A DNA stretch of 64,000 nt, taken from NCBI RefSeq assembly GCF_003387155.1, contig NZ_QUMT01000003.1:248001-312000 (forward strand), in the 5' to 3' direction. The position numbers were made by a program, and so were the translations under genes. This document shows positions 16,588-26,800 of this stretch, piece by piece. The notes below the pieces were generated by a model that was not told the DNA's origin, ran no database searches, and saw nothing but the letters and a program-made list of their open reading frames with translations. The DNA comes from Roseateles depolymerans. Lineage in GTDB: Bacteria; Pseudomonadota; Gammaproteobacteria; Burkholderiales; Burkholderiaceae_C. Numbering within the stretch: position 1 is the stretch's first letter; every line of letters begins with the position of its first letter.

Positions 16588-17081
16588 AAAGTACTCCCCC
16601 TTGGCTGCGCCAGCTTGAGGAGCGCTGGCAGGCCGCGCAGCCGCGTGAACGGCAGATGGCCCGCACGGCCGCAGTGGTGGTGGGCGCGGCCCTGGTGTGG
16701 CTGGTCGCCATTGCCCCGGCCTTGAGCACGCTCTCCAAGGCGCCCGCGGAGATCGACAAGCTGGACGCCGAACTGCGCCAGATGCGAGGGCTCGCCCAGC
16801 AGGCGCAGCAGCTCAAGCAGACGCCGCCGATCTCGCAGGAACAGTCGATCAGCGCGCTGCGCAGCGCCACCGAACGGCTGGGCCCGAATGCGGAGCTCAC
16901 CCTCACTGGTCCGCAGGCGCAATTGCGTCTGCGCGGCGTGCCCGGCGCGGCCCTGGCGGTCTGGCTGACCGAGGCCCGGCAGTCCGCCCGCGCCCGCCCG
17001 CAGGAGGTTGAACTGCAATCGGGCGCGCAGGGCTACACCGGTCGCATCAGCGTCGCCCTGCCGGGCGCCAACGGCTCATGA
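16584..17081 (+). CDS. gspM: Type II secretion system protein GspM
   Basis: A small bitopic inner-membrane protein that stabilises GspL. It has an N-terminal cytoplasmic segment ending in PRERQMARTAAVVV (family WxxRxxRE-type region), one membrane helix at about residues 28-48, a coiled-coil-prone stretch (EIDKLDAELRQMRGLAQQAQ) and a ferredoxin-like C-terminal domain. At 165 residues it fits the family. It overlaps gspL and gspN by ATGA. Confidence 0.92.
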   Translation: MKSTPPWLRQLEERWQAAQPRERQMARTAAVVVGAALVWLVAIAPALSTLSKAPAEIDKLDAELRQMRGLAQQAQQLKQTPPISQEQSISALRSATERLGPNAELTLTGPQAQLRLRGVPGAALAVWLTEARQSARARPQEVELQSGAQGYTGRISVALPGANGS

Positions 17082-17956
17082 AACGCCCCTCCTTCAGCGT
17101 CAAACGGCCGGCATCGGCAACGGCGGCGCCGCGCTCGGCGCGTGCCGCGCTGCTGCCCACACCCAAGCCGCGCACCCGTCGCTGGGCATGGGCCGGTGGC
17201 GTGATCGGTCTGCTGCTGGCCCTGGTGACCTTCGCACCGGCGGCCTGGCTGGCCTCGGGCCTGGCCGCCGCCACCCAGCAACGCCTGCTGCTGGCCGATG
17301 CGCGCGGCAGCATCTGGTCCGGCAGCGCTCGGCTGATCCTGAGCGCCGGTCCCGGCAGCCGGGACGCCAGTGAGCTGCCCGACCGGTTGCAATGGTCACT
17401 GCGTCCGGCCTGGATCTCCGGCGGCGTGGGCCTGCGGCTCACCCTGAACCAGGACTGCTGCATCCGCCCGGATGCGCCACTGACCGTCCGCCTGGGCCTG
17501 GGCAAGCTGTCGCTCAACCTGCCGGACAGCAGCGACGGCCGCCCCTGGATCCAATGGCCGGCCGCCTGGCTGACCGGCCTGGGCACCCCCTGGAACACCC
17601 TGGCGCCGGATGGCCGCCTGGTCCTGAGCGCGCAGAAATTCAGCGTCGATCGCGACCAGGGCCGCTGGAAGGTCGACGGCGTGATCCAACTCGATCTACA
17701 AGAGATGTCTTCCCGGCTCTCTTCCGTGGATCCGCTGGGCAGTTATCGCCTCAGCATTCTGGGTTCTGCCACGCCGCAGCTGATGCTGCAGACGCTGCAG
17801 GGCCCCTTGCTTCTGAATGGCCAGGGCAGCCTGGGCAACCGCGTGCAATTCCGGGGGGACGCCAGTGCGGCCCCCGGCAGTGAGGCGGCGCTGGCCAACT
17901 TGTTGAACATCATCGGGCGTCGCGAGGGAGCGCGCTCGATCATCTCGGTGGGATGA
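17078..17956 (+). CDS. gspN: Type II secretion system protein GspN
   Basis: An inner-membrane-anchored periplasmic protein of the accessory GspN family, found in Xanthomonas-type and many beta-proteobacterial type II systems. A basic Ala/Pro-rich cytoplasmic start precedes a membrane helix near residues 38-62 (WAWAGGVIGLLLALVTFAP). Family-typical text includes DARGSIWSGSARL, WSLRPAW and, near the end, LGNRVQFRGDASAAPGSE. It is 292 residues and overlaps gspM and gspD, showing one coupled unit. Confidence 0.9.
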   Translation: MKRPSFSVKRPASATAAPRSARAALLPTPKPRTRRWAWAGGVIGLLLALVTFAPAAWLASGLAAATQQRLLLADARGSIWSGSARLILSAGPGSRDASELPDRLQWSLRPAWISGGVGLRLTLNQDCCIRPDAPLTVRLGLGKLSLNLPDSSDGRPWIQWPAAWLTGLGTPWNTLAPDGRLVLSAQKFSVDRDQGRWKVDGVIQLDLQEMSSRLSSVDPLGSYRLSILGSATPQLMLQTLQGPLLLNGQGSLGNRVQFRGDASAAPGSEAALANLLNIIGRREGARSIISVG

Positions 17957-20220
17957 GCATGAAGACACACATGATGCGACCGACAGCCCTGGCCCTGGCC
18001 CTGGCCATGAGTCTGATCGCCGCCAGCCTGCCGGTGCAGGCACAGCAGCAGGGCCAGTCGGGCAACCGCCGTCAGCCCGCGGTCAAGCCCAGCACGCCGG
18101 TGACCCTGAACTTCGTCAACACCGACATCGAGGCCGTCTCACGCGCCATGTCGGCCGCGATGGGCAAGCCCATCCTGGTCGATCCGCGGGTCAAGGGCAC
18201 GATGACGCTCACGGCCGAGCAGCCGGTGCCGGTGCAGGAGGCCTACCTGAGCTACCTCGCCGCCCTGCGCGGCCTGGGCTTCGCGATGGTGGACGCGGGC
18301 GGCATCCTCAAGCTGGTGCCCGAGGCGGAAGCCAAGCTGCAGACCGGCTCGGTCTCCGTCGGCGGCGAAAGCCGCCAGCGCGGTGACCAGATCGTCACCC
18401 AGATCTTCAAGCTCAACCATGAGAACGCGAACAATCTGGTGGCGGTGCTGCGGCCGCTGATCACACCGAACAACACGATCAATGCCAACCCGGGCAACAA
18501 CAGCCTGGTGATCACCGACTACGCCGAAAACCTGCAGCGCATCAGCCGCATCGTGGCGGCGCTGGACCAGCCGTCCAACACCGACATCGAGGTGATTCCG
18601 CTGCGCAATGCGGTGGCGTCGGACGTGGTGCAGCTGGTGCAGCGCTTGTCCGAAGGCGGCGGCGTGGCCGGCCAACCCGGCGGCGGTGCCAGTGCAGGCG
18701 GCAACAGCGTGCTGGCTGATCCGCGCAGCAATGCGCTGATCGTGCGGGCCTCCAATCCGGCACGGCTGATGCAGTTGCGCGCGATGATCGCGAAGCTGGA
18801 CACGCCGGGTCTTGACGCATCCAACGGCAACATCCGCGTCATCTACCTGAAGAACGCCGATGCGGTGCGCCTGGCCACGGTGCTGCGCGCTGCCTTCAGC
18901 GCCAACAGCGCGGCCACGGGCGGCACTGGCGGCTCCGGCGGCGGCAATGCCACCGTGGGCGGTCTGGCCACCGGCGGTGGTGGCGGGGGCGGCGTCGGCA
19001 GCACGGGCAACACGAGCTTCTCCGGCGGCAACTCGTCCTTCAGCGGCGGCGGCGCCGGTACCAGCGGCTCGTCGTCCGGCGGCTCCGGCGTCGGCGGCTC
19101 GACCCAGGTCAGCGCCACCGCGCAGCCCAACACCGGCGGTTTCGTGCAGGCCGATCCGGCCACCAACTCGCTGATCATCACGGCGCCCGAGCCGATGTAC
19201 AAGCAGATCCGGGCGGTCGTGGAACAGCTGGACACCCGGCGCGCGCAGGTCTACATCGAAGCCCTGGTGGTCAAGGTGGATGCGAGCAAGGTCGGACAGT
19301 TCGGTGTGCAGTGGCAAAACCTGTTCGGCTCCGTCGGCATCGGCACCAACTTCGGCACCGGCTACAGCAACATCCTGAACCTGTCGGCGGCTGCGGCTGG
19401 CGGCATTGGCTCCGGGAGCGGTGTGAACGTCGGAACGGCGCTGACCTCGGGCCAGATTTCGCAGGGCCTGAACATCGGCGCTACCACCCGCATCGGCAGC
19501 TACCTGACGCTGGGCGCCGTGGCCAATGCGCTGGAGCAGCTGTCCGGCACCAACGTGCTGTCCACCCCCTCGCTGGTGGTGCAGGACAACGAGGAAGCCG
19601 ACATGATCGTCGGCCGCAACGTGCCGGTGATCAGCAGCACCACGCAGGGCAACAGCATCACCAGTCCGTTCAACACCTACGAACGCCGGGACGTCGGCCT
19701 GCGGCTGAAGATCAAGACGCAGGTCGGTGAGAACGGCACGGTGCGCATCAAGGTCTATCAGGAGAACTCCAGCGTCGTGGATGGCACGGGCTCCAGCGCC
19801 ACCGGCCCCACCATCGACAAGAGCGCGGTGGAGACCTCGGTCACGCTGGAAGACGGCCAGGCCCTGGTGCTGAGTGGCATGCTCAAGGACGAGTACAGTG
19901 ATGGCGAGAACAAGGTGCCTGGCCTGGGCGACATTCCGCTACTGGGCAACCTGTTCAAAAACCAGAGTCGCAACCGCAGCAAGTCCAACCTGATGATCTT
20001 CCTGCGCCCTGTCGTACTGCGCACGCCCGAAAGTGCCAACGCCGTCACACTGGACCGTTACGATGCCATCCGTGCCTACCAGCAGGATGTGCAACCGGCC
20101 CGGACGCTGGTGCTGCCCAACACCGGTGCGCCACTGCTGCCAGAGCGTCCGGCGTCATCGCCGGCCTTGCCGACGCCGCCACGGCCCGCCTCGGAACCTG
20201 CTTCGGAGTCGACTCGCTGA
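17953..20220 (+). CDS. gspD: Type II secretion system secretin GspD
   Basis: The outer-membrane gated channel of the type II system. After signal peptide [18 protein letters not shown] (the ATG six bases downstream is an alternative start) come the N0 domain ([18 protein letters not shown]) and the N1-N3 domains. The N3 domain is interrupted by a Gly/Ser-rich insertion of about 60 residues (about residues 320-385, DNA 18910-19105). The secretin core has [27 protein letters not shown] and [29 protein letters not shown] Pro-rich tail replaces the S-domain, so a pilotin is not predicted from sequence. It is 755 residues, at the upper end for GspD. Confidence 0.97.
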   Translation: MSMKTHMMRPTALALALAMSLIAASLPVQAQQQGQSGNRRQPAVKPSTPVTLNFVNTDIEAVSRAMSAAMGKPILVDPRVKGTMTLTAEQPVPVQEAYLSYLAALRGLGFAMVDAGGILKLVPEAEAKLQTGSVSVGGESRQRGDQIVTQIFKLNHENANNLVAVLRPLITPNNTINANPGNNSLVITDYAENLQRISRIVAALDQPSNTDIEVIPLRNAVASDVVQLVQRLSEGGGVAGQPGGGASAGGNSVLADPRSNALIVRASNPARLMQLRAMIAKLDTPGLDASNGNIRVIYLKNADAVRLATVLRAAFSANSAATGGTGGSGGGNATVGGLATGGGGGGGVGSTGNTSFSGGNSSFSGGGAGTSGSSSGGSGVGGSTQVSATAQPNTGGFVQADPATNSLIITAPEPMYKQIRAVVEQLDTRRAQVYIEALVVKVDASKVGQFGVQWQNLFGSVGIGTNFGTGYSNILNLSAAAAGGIGSGSGVNVGTALTSGQISQGLNIGATTRIGSYLTLGAVANALEQLSGTNVLSTPSLVVQDNEEADMIVGRNVPVISSTTQGNSITSPFNTYERRDVGLRLKIKTQVGENGTVRIKVYQENSSVVDGTGSSATGPTIDKSAVETSVTLEDGQALVLSGMLKDEYSDGENKVPGLGDIPLLGNLFKNQSRNRSKSNLMIFLRPVVLRTPESANAVTLDRYDAIRAYQQDVQPARTLVLPNTGAPLLPERPASSPALPTPPRPASEPASESTR

Positions 20221-20237
20221 ACGAAAGATTGTTGCCC

Positions 20238-21677
20238 ATGGCCACCCGCCATCCCCTGCCTTACGCATTTGCACGCAGCCAGCAGTTGCTGCTGGAAGAC
20301 GACGGTGAGCAGCGCACGCTCTGGGCCACGCCCGTGGCCAGCCTGTCCACACTGTCCGAGCTCCAGCGCGTGCATGCGCCGCACCGGGTGGAATGCATCA
20401 GCCCGGCCGACATGGCCGCGCGGCTGCAGGCCGCCTACGCCGGCGGGGAAGACAGCGCGGCGCTGGTGGTCGGGGAAGTGGAAAGCGCGGTGGACCTGTC
20501 CCGCCTGATGCAGGACCTGCCGGCGGTCGAAGACCTGCTGGAAGCAGCCGACGACGCGCCCATCATCCGCATGCTCAATGCGCTGCTGACGCAGGCCGCC
20601 AACAACGGCGCCAGCGACATCCACATCGAGCCCTATGAACGCGAAAGCAGCGTGCGCTTCCGGGTGGACGGCACGCTGCGGGAAGTGGTGCGGCCGAACC
20701 GCGCCCTGCATGCAGCGCTGATCTCGCGCCTGAAGATCATGGCCGAGCTGGACATCGCCGAAAAGCGGCTGCCGCAGGACGGCCGGATTTCGCTGCGCAT
20801 CGGCGGACGGGCCATCGACGTGCGGGTCTCGACCCTGCCCTCGGCCCACGGCGAGCGGGCGGTGCTGCGTCTGCTGGACAAGTCCGAGTCCAAGTTCACC
20901 CTCACCGGGCTGGGCATGGACGGCGAGCGGCTGGCGCGTTTCCAGCGCCTGGTGCAGCAGCCCCACGGCATCGTGCTGGTCACCGGCCCGACCGGTTCGG
21001 GCAAGACCACCACGCTGTATGCAGCCATGCAGACGCTGGACACCTCCACCACCAACGTGCTGACGGTGGAAGACCCGATCGAATACGAGCTGGCCGGTGT
21101 CGGCCAGACCCAGGTCAATGCCCGCATCGACCTGACCTTTGCCAAGGCGCTGCGCGCCATCCTGCGGCAGGACCCGGACGTCATCATGATCGGTGAAATC
21201 CGGGACTACGAAACCGCGCAGATCGCCATCCAGGCCTCGCTGACCGGTCACCTGGTGCTGGCCACGCTGCACACCAACGACGCCGTCAGCGCCGTCACCC
21301 GCCTGACCGACATGGGCGTCGAGCCCTTCCTGCTCAGCTCCAGCCTGCTGGGCGTGCTGGCCCAGCGCCTGGTGCGCAAGCTCTGCCCGGTCTGCAAGAC
21401 ACCCGCGCCATCGCCCCTGCCCGGCGGCGGGACCCGTTACCAGCCGGTGGGCTGCCAGGCCTGCTCCTCCAGCGGCTACAAGGGCCGCACGGGGGTGTAT
21501 GAGCTGATGGTCTGCGATGACAAGATCCGCCACCTGATCCACGGTCAGGCCGCCGAGTCCGATCTGCTGGCCGCTGCCCGCGCCAACGGCCTGCGCTCCA
21601 TGCGCGAGGACGGTGACCGGCTGGTGGCCGCCGGGGTCACCTCCGAAGAGGAAGTGTTGCGCGTGACGCGGGAGTGA
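20238..21677 (+). CDS. gspE: Type II secretion system ATPase GspE
   Basis: A hexameric cytoplasmic ATPase driving pseudopilus assembly. The ATG at 20238 ([11 protein letters not shown]) is preferred over an in-frame TTG nine bases earlier. Walker A is GPTGSGKTT and the Asp box is [17 protein letters not shown]. Walker B lies in [18 protein letters not shown], and the His box in [11 protein letters not shown]. The zinc tetracysteine motif is CPVCK...[18 protein letters not shown], with a 22-residue spacer. The N-terminal domain is short (479 aa in total), like Xanthomonas XpsE-type proteins with truncated first domains. Confidence 0.97.
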   Translation: MATRHPLPYAFARSQQLLLEDDGEQRTLWATPVASLSTLSELQRVHAPHRVECISPADMAARLQAAYAGGEDSAALVVGEVESAVDLSRLMQDLPAVEDLLEAADDAPIIRMLNALLTQAANNGASDIHIEPYERESSVRFRVDGTLREVVRPNRALHAALISRLKIMAELDIAEKRLPQDGRISLRIGGRAIDVRVSTLPSAHGERAVLRLLDKSESKFTLTGLGMDGERLARFQRLVQQPHGIVLVTGPTGSGKTTTLYAAMQTLDTSTTNVLTVEDPIEYELAGVGQTQVNARIDLTFAKALRAILRQDPDVIMIGEIRDYETAQIAIQASLTGHLVLATLHTNDAVSAVTRLTDMGVEPFLLSSSLLGVLAQRLVRKLCPVCKTPAPSPLPGGGTRYQPVGCQACSSSGYKGRTGVYELMVCDDKIRHLIHGQAAESDLLAAARANGLRSMREDGDRLVAAGVTSEEEVLRVTRE

Positions 21678-21683
21678 TGCTGA

Positions 21684-22892
21684 ATGCCCGCCTACAAATA
21701 CGAAGCCCTGGACAACACCGGCAAGCCCCGCCAGGGCTTGCTGGAAGCGGACAACCCGCGTGCCGCACGCGCGCAGTTGCGTGGCCAGGGCCTGGTGCCG
21801 ATGGAAGTGAACGCCGTGGCGGCACCCAAGTCCAGCAGCCGCTGGTCGCGCCGGGTGTTCAACGGCTCGGGGCTGTCGGTCTGGACCCGGCAACTCGCCG
21901 GGCTGGTGGCGGCCGGACTGCCGCTGGAGCGGTCGCTCGCCGCGCTGGCCGATGAAGCCGACGATCCGCGCCAGCGGGACCTGATGTCCTCGCTGAAGGC
22001 GGAGGTCAATGCCGGCTCGCCCTTTGCGCGCGCCCTGGGCACCGCGCCGCGGGAATTTGACGAGGTCTATCGCGCGGTGGTGGCCGCCGGCGAGCAGAGC
22101 GGCGCTCTGGGTCCCGTGCTGGAGAGCCTGGCCGACGACCTGGAAGAGACGCAGCGCCTGCGCTCGGAGCTGTTCGGGGCGCTGGCCTACCCGATCATCG
22201 TCTGCTTCATCTCGCTGCTGGCGGTGGGCTTCCTGCTGACCTACGTGGTGCCGCAGGTGGCCGCCGTCTTCACCCAGACCCGCCAGACCCTGCCGCTGCT
22301 GACCCGGATCATGATGGGCACCTCCGACGTGTTGCGGCAATGGGGCCTGCTGATCATCGGCCTGCTGGTGGTCGGCGGCATCACCATCCGCCAGACGCTG
22401 AAGAAGGAAGGCCCGCGCCAGCGCTTTGATGCGGCCTGGCTGAACCTGCCGGTCATCGGACGGATCTCGCGCGGCTACAACGCGGCGCGGTTTTCCGGCA
22501 CGCTGGCCATGCTGGCCGGCGCCGGGGTGCCCATCCTGAAGGCCTTGCAGGCCGCCGCCGAGACCCTGTCCAACCACGCCATGCGGGCCGATGCGATGGA
22601 CGCCCTGGTGCAGGTGCGCGAAGGCGCGCCGCTGGGGGCCGCCCTGGCCGGCAAGAAACGCTTCCCCGGTCTGCTGTCGATGTTTGCCCGGCTGGGCGAG
22701 CAGACCGGCCAGTTGCCCGACATGCTGCAGCGCGCTGCACGGCAACTGGGCAATGAGGTCAAGCGCCGCGCCATGACGCTGGCCACGCTGCTGGAGCCGC
22801 TGCTGATCGTGGCCATGGGCGGTGTGGTGATGCTGATCGTGCTGTCGGTGCTGCTGCCGATCATCGACATGAACAAGCTGGCCACGCAATAA
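21684..22892 (+). CDS. gspF: Type II secretion system inner membrane protein GspF
   Basis: A polytopic platform protein of the type II system. It starts MPAYKYEALDNTGK and has two homologous cytoplasmic four-helix domains (about residues 65-170 and 270-375), with VWTRQLAGLVAAGLPLERSLAAL in the first and FSGTLAMLAGAGVPILKAL in the second. Three membrane helices lie near residues 168-192, 220-240 and 375-398. The last reads LLIVAMGGVVMLIVLSVLLPI, followed by the expected IIDMNKL. It ends the gsp run. Confidence 0.97.
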   Translation: MPAYKYEALDNTGKPRQGLLEADNPRAARAQLRGQGLVPMEVNAVAAPKSSSRWSRRVFNGSGLSVWTRQLAGLVAAGLPLERSLAALADEADDPRQRDLMSSLKAEVNAGSPFARALGTAPREFDEVYRAVVAAGEQSGALGPVLESLADDLEETQRLRSELFGALAYPIIVCFISLLAVGFLLTYVVPQVAAVFTQTRQTLPLLTRIMMGTSDVLRQWGLLIIGLLVVGGITIRQTLKKEGPRQRFDAAWLNLPVIGRISRGYNAARFSGTLAMLAGAGVPILKALQAAAETLSNHAMRADAMDALVQVREGAPLGAALAGKKRFPGLLSMFARLGEQTGQLPDMLQRAARQLGNEVKRRAMTLATLLEPLLIVAMGGVVMLIVLSVLLPIIDMNKLATQ

Positions 22893-22909
22893 CCGGGGCT
22901 CCTGCCGAC

Positions 22910-23809
22910 ATGCCTGCCAATCTGGACGGACAACTGGTCGTGGCGATCTCGTCACGGGCCCTGTTTGATTTCGAGGAAGAGAACCAGCTGTTCGAAGCCG
23001 GGGACGACCGCGCCTACATGCAGCTGCAGCAGCAGCGCCTGGAGCAGCCGGCCAAACCAGGCACGGCGTTTTCGCTGGTCCACAAGCTGCTGGCCTTCAA
23101 CCTGCCGGGCGAGCGCCCGCGGGTGGAGGTGGTGGTGCTGTCCCGCAATGATCCGATCTCCGGCATGCGGGTCTTCCGTTCAGCCCAGCATTACGGGCTG
23201 CCGATCCTGCGCGGCGTGTTCACCCGCGGGCAAAGCCCCTGGCGCTATCTGCGGCCGCTCAAGGCGCATCTCTTCCTTTCCGCCAACGAGGAGGACGTGC
23301 GCTCGGCCCTGGCGGCCGGCGTGGCGGCAGCGCGGGTCTTTCCGCAGTCGGCGCGGGCGTCGGTGGCCTATCCGGAAGAGCTGCGCATCGCGTTCGACGG
23401 CGATGCGGTGCTGTTCTCCGACGAGGCCGAGCAGGTGTTCCAGCGGGACGGCCTGGATGCCTTCCAGGCCCATGAACGCGAGCGCAAGCTCACCCCGCTG
23501 CCAGCCGGTCCCTTCAAGCAGGTGCTGCATGAACTGCAGCGACTGCAGAACCACCCGCTGGGTCCGATGCGCATCCGCACGGCGCTGGTCACGGCCCGCA
23601 GTGCGCCGGCCCATGAGCGCGCCATTCGCACACTGATGGACTGGCAGGTGGAGGTGGACGAGGCCATGTTCCTCGGCGGTCTCGCCAAGGGGGAATTCCT
23701 CAGGGAATTCGAGCCGGATTTCTTCTTCGACGACCAGGCCGGCCACATCGAAAGCGCCGTCGTCCATGTGCCATCGGGCCACGTGACCACGGGTGTGACG
23801 AATCACTGA
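22910..23809 (+). CDS. 5'-nucleotidase (cytosolic NT5C1-like family)
   Basis: A 299-residue protein of the bacterial 5-nucleotidase family related to eukaryotic cytosolic 5'-nucleotidase I, expected to dephosphorylate nucleoside monophosphates. Recognisable elements are VVAISSRALFDFEEEN at the N terminus (the family places a DxD-like aspartate motif here, SRALFD), VVVLSRNDPISGMRVFRS, IAFDGDAVLFSDEAE (acidic metal-binding loop), and FLGGLAKGEFLREFEPDFFFDDQ near the C terminus. It starts 17 bp after gspF and may be co-transcribed, though no link to secretion is implied. Confidence 0.85.
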   Translation: MPANLDGQLVVAISSRALFDFEEENQLFEAGDDRAYMQLQQQRLEQPAKPGTAFSLVHKLLAFNLPGERPRVEVVVLSRNDPISGMRVFRSAQHYGLPILRGVFTRGQSPWRYLRPLKAHLFLSANEEDVRSALAAGVAAARVFPQSARASVAYPEELRIAFDGDAVLFSDEAEQVFQRDGLDAFQAHERERKLTPLPAGPFKQVLHELQRLQNHPLGPMRIRTALVTARSAPAHERAIRTLMDWQVEVDEAMFLGGLAKGEFLREFEPDFFFDDQAGHIESAVVHVPSGHVTTGVTNH

Positions 23810-23836
23810 GCCCCCGGGCTTGCGCAGAATAGGGGC

Positions 23837-26800
23837 ATGCGCCCCACTCCTGCTCATCCCACCCCTGCCCGCCCTGCGCCGGCGTCCTCGTCCTCTTGCT
23901 CATCCTGCGTGGACGTCTCACTGTCCACAAAGGCGGCGACCTCGCGTTCCGCTCACGGCCCTGCCCCGCGGGCCTCGCTGATCAGCCTGGCGCTGGCGGC
24001 GGCCTGTTCGGGTGGCCTGCTCGTGGCGGCGGGCAGTGCGTGGTCGGCTCCAGCGGAGCCTTCCGCCCTCCCCGCGAGCGTGAGCCCACGCAGCGCCCCG
24101 TCGCAGCCTGCCGTCTCCCCGGCCGAAGGCTTCTACCGTCAGCCTGCGCTGCAAGGCGACCGCCTGGTCTTCGTGTCCGAGGGCGATCTCTGGACGGCCA
24201 GCGCGCAGGGCGGCGTGGCGCAGCGACTGACCACCCACCTGGGCAGCGAAAGCGCCCCTGCCCTCTCGCCGGACGGCCGCTGGCTGGCCTTCGTGGGCCA
24301 GTACGACGGCGGCGCGGGCGACGTGTATGGCATGCCCGCCACCGGGGGCGTGCCGCGCCGCCTGAGCTGGGACACCGGCCCCGTGCGGGTGTGGGGCATC
24401 ACCGCCCGCAACGAGGTGCTCTACACCGGTGCGACCGAACGCGGGGAAGCCGGCACGCAGCTGCATCTGGTCAGCCTCGAGACCGGGGAGCGCCGCGCGC
24501 TGCCGGTGGGCCAGGCGGCCGACGGCGCCGTCAGCGACGATGGACGCTGGCTCTACTTCACCCGCAACGGCCTGCGCGGCGACAACGCCCGCCAGTACCG
24601 CGGCGGCGCCATCGCCCGGCTGTGGGTGATGGACCTGACCAGCCAGGCCGAGGCCCGGCCGCTGGTGGCCGAGGGCAATAACGACCGGCGGCCCATGCCC
24701 TACCGCGATGGCCAGGGCCGGGACCGCATCGCTTTCCTCTCCGACCGGGACGGCACCTACAACCTCTGGTCGGTGGCCGCCGACGGATCGGACCTGCGGC
24801 AACACACCCACCATCGGGGCTGGGACATCCGCCATGCCAGCCTGAGCGGGCGGCAGGTGGTATATGCGCTGGGCGCCGACCTGTATCGGCTGGATCTGGA
24901 GGGCGCCGCGGACAGCGTGAAGCTGTCCTTCCTCCTGAACAGCGACCACGACCAGATGCGCCGGCGCTGGATCGCCAAGCCGCAGGACTTCCTCACCCAC
25001 ATCGCCCTGTCGCCGGACGGTGAGCGTGTGGTGCTGACCAGCCGCGGCCGTCTGGCGACCCAAGGGGTGGGGCCGCTGCGCCGCGCCGAGCTGGCCTACC
25101 CTGCCACGCTGCAAGATGCCGGCCGGTGCCGCGATGCCCGTTTCAGTGCCGACAGCCGCTCGGTCTTCTCCGTCTGCGACTTCAGCGGCGAGACCGAAAT
25201 CTGGCGCCTGCCGGCCAACGGCACCGGCCAGCCCGAGCCGATCACGCGGGGCGCCAGCGCCATGCGCCAGCAGTTGCTGCCCTCGCCAGACGGCCGCTGG
25301 CTGGCCCATGAGGACAAGGAAGGCCGGCTCTTCCTGACCGACCTCCGCGCCAAGGAGCCCGCCGCCAGCACCCGCCAGATCGACCAGGACCGCACCGGGG
25401 ACGGTGTGTCGCAGATGCGCTGGTCGCCGGACGGCCAGGTGCTGGCCTACGTGCGCAACACCTCGAATGTCTACCGCGCGCAGCTGATGCTCTACAGCGT
25501 GGCTGAGCAGCGGGTGCTGCAGCTCAGCAGTGACCGTTATGCCGCGGCGGCACCGGCCTTCAGCCCCGATGGGCAATGGCTGTATTTCCTGTCCCGGCGC
25601 AGCTTCGTGGTCAGTGCCAACGGCGCGCCCTGGGGCGACCGCAACATGGGGCCGCAGTTCGACCGCGGCTGGAAGGTCTACGCCCTGGCGCTGCAACCGG
25701 GTCTGCGTTTCCCGTTTGCGGCACCGACGGAGCTGCAGCCGGCAGGTGCTGATGGCAAGGACACCGAGGACAACAAGGACAAAGGGAAGGACGCCGGAAA
25801 GGACAGCAGCAAGGGCAGTGGGGCCGAACCGAAGCCTGGCGTTCGCAGCGACTCTGCTTCGGACAGCGCCGCTAACACCGCCACGAACACCGCAATCAAG
25901 GCCGGCAATGCGCCCAAGGCCCGTCCCGCGGTGGTGCTGAACGGCCTGGCTGAGCGGCTGTATGAAGTCCCGCTGGCCGCGGGCAACTTCGATGACCTGC
26001 GTGTGGACGCCAAGCGTCTGTATCTGCTGGAAGGCAAGACGCTGCGGCAACTGCCCATCGGGCCGCAGGAACAAAAGGCCGAGACCGTCAGCGAGCAGGT
26101 GCAGTCCTTCGACCTCAGCGCCGACGGCCGCAAGCTGATGGTAGTGAAAGCTGCCGGTGCGGGCGCCGCTGCGGACATCCTGATCGTGGAGGCTGGTCCC
26201 AAGCTGCCGACGGAGCTCGACAAGTCCCGCGTCCTGTGGAGCGACTGGCAGATTCAGGTCGACCCGCGCGCGGAGTGGCGCCAGATGTTTGCCGACGGCT
26301 GGCGCATGCAGCGCGACTATGTCTACGACAAGGGCATGCACGGCGTCGATTGGCGCGCCATGCGCAGCAAGTATGCGCCGCTGGTCGAGCGCGTCACCGA
26401 GCGGGGCGAGCTCAACGAGGTGATGGCGCAGATGGTGGGCGAAATCAGCCTGCTGCACAGCTCGGTACGGCCCGGTGACGTGCGCCAGTCCAGCGGTGAG
26501 CCGGGCTGGGCGGGTCTGGGCGCGCTGCTGGTGCGCGATCCGCTGGGCTGGAAGATCCAGCGTGTCTACAGCGGCGATCCGGAGCTGCCGTCGGAAGCCG
26601 GTCCGCTCGCGGCCCCCGGCCTGAACATTCCGCTGGGCTCGGTCATTACCGCCATCAACGGCCGGGACGCCGCTGCCCTGCCCGACCCGACCGAGGGCCT
26701 GCGCGGCCAGGCCGGCAAGCAGGTGCTGCTGCAGCTGCGTGAGCCGGGTGGACGCAGTCGCAGCGTGGTCGTGACGCCGGTGGACCAGCGCCGGGAAGCA

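Noticed and set aside
20076-22955. 959-codon minus-strand open frame opposite gspD-gspE-gspF
   Set aside because: It is antisense to three clearly recognised secretion genes, and its composition (Gln, His, Arg, Gly rich) is what the complement of GC-rich coding DNA gives.
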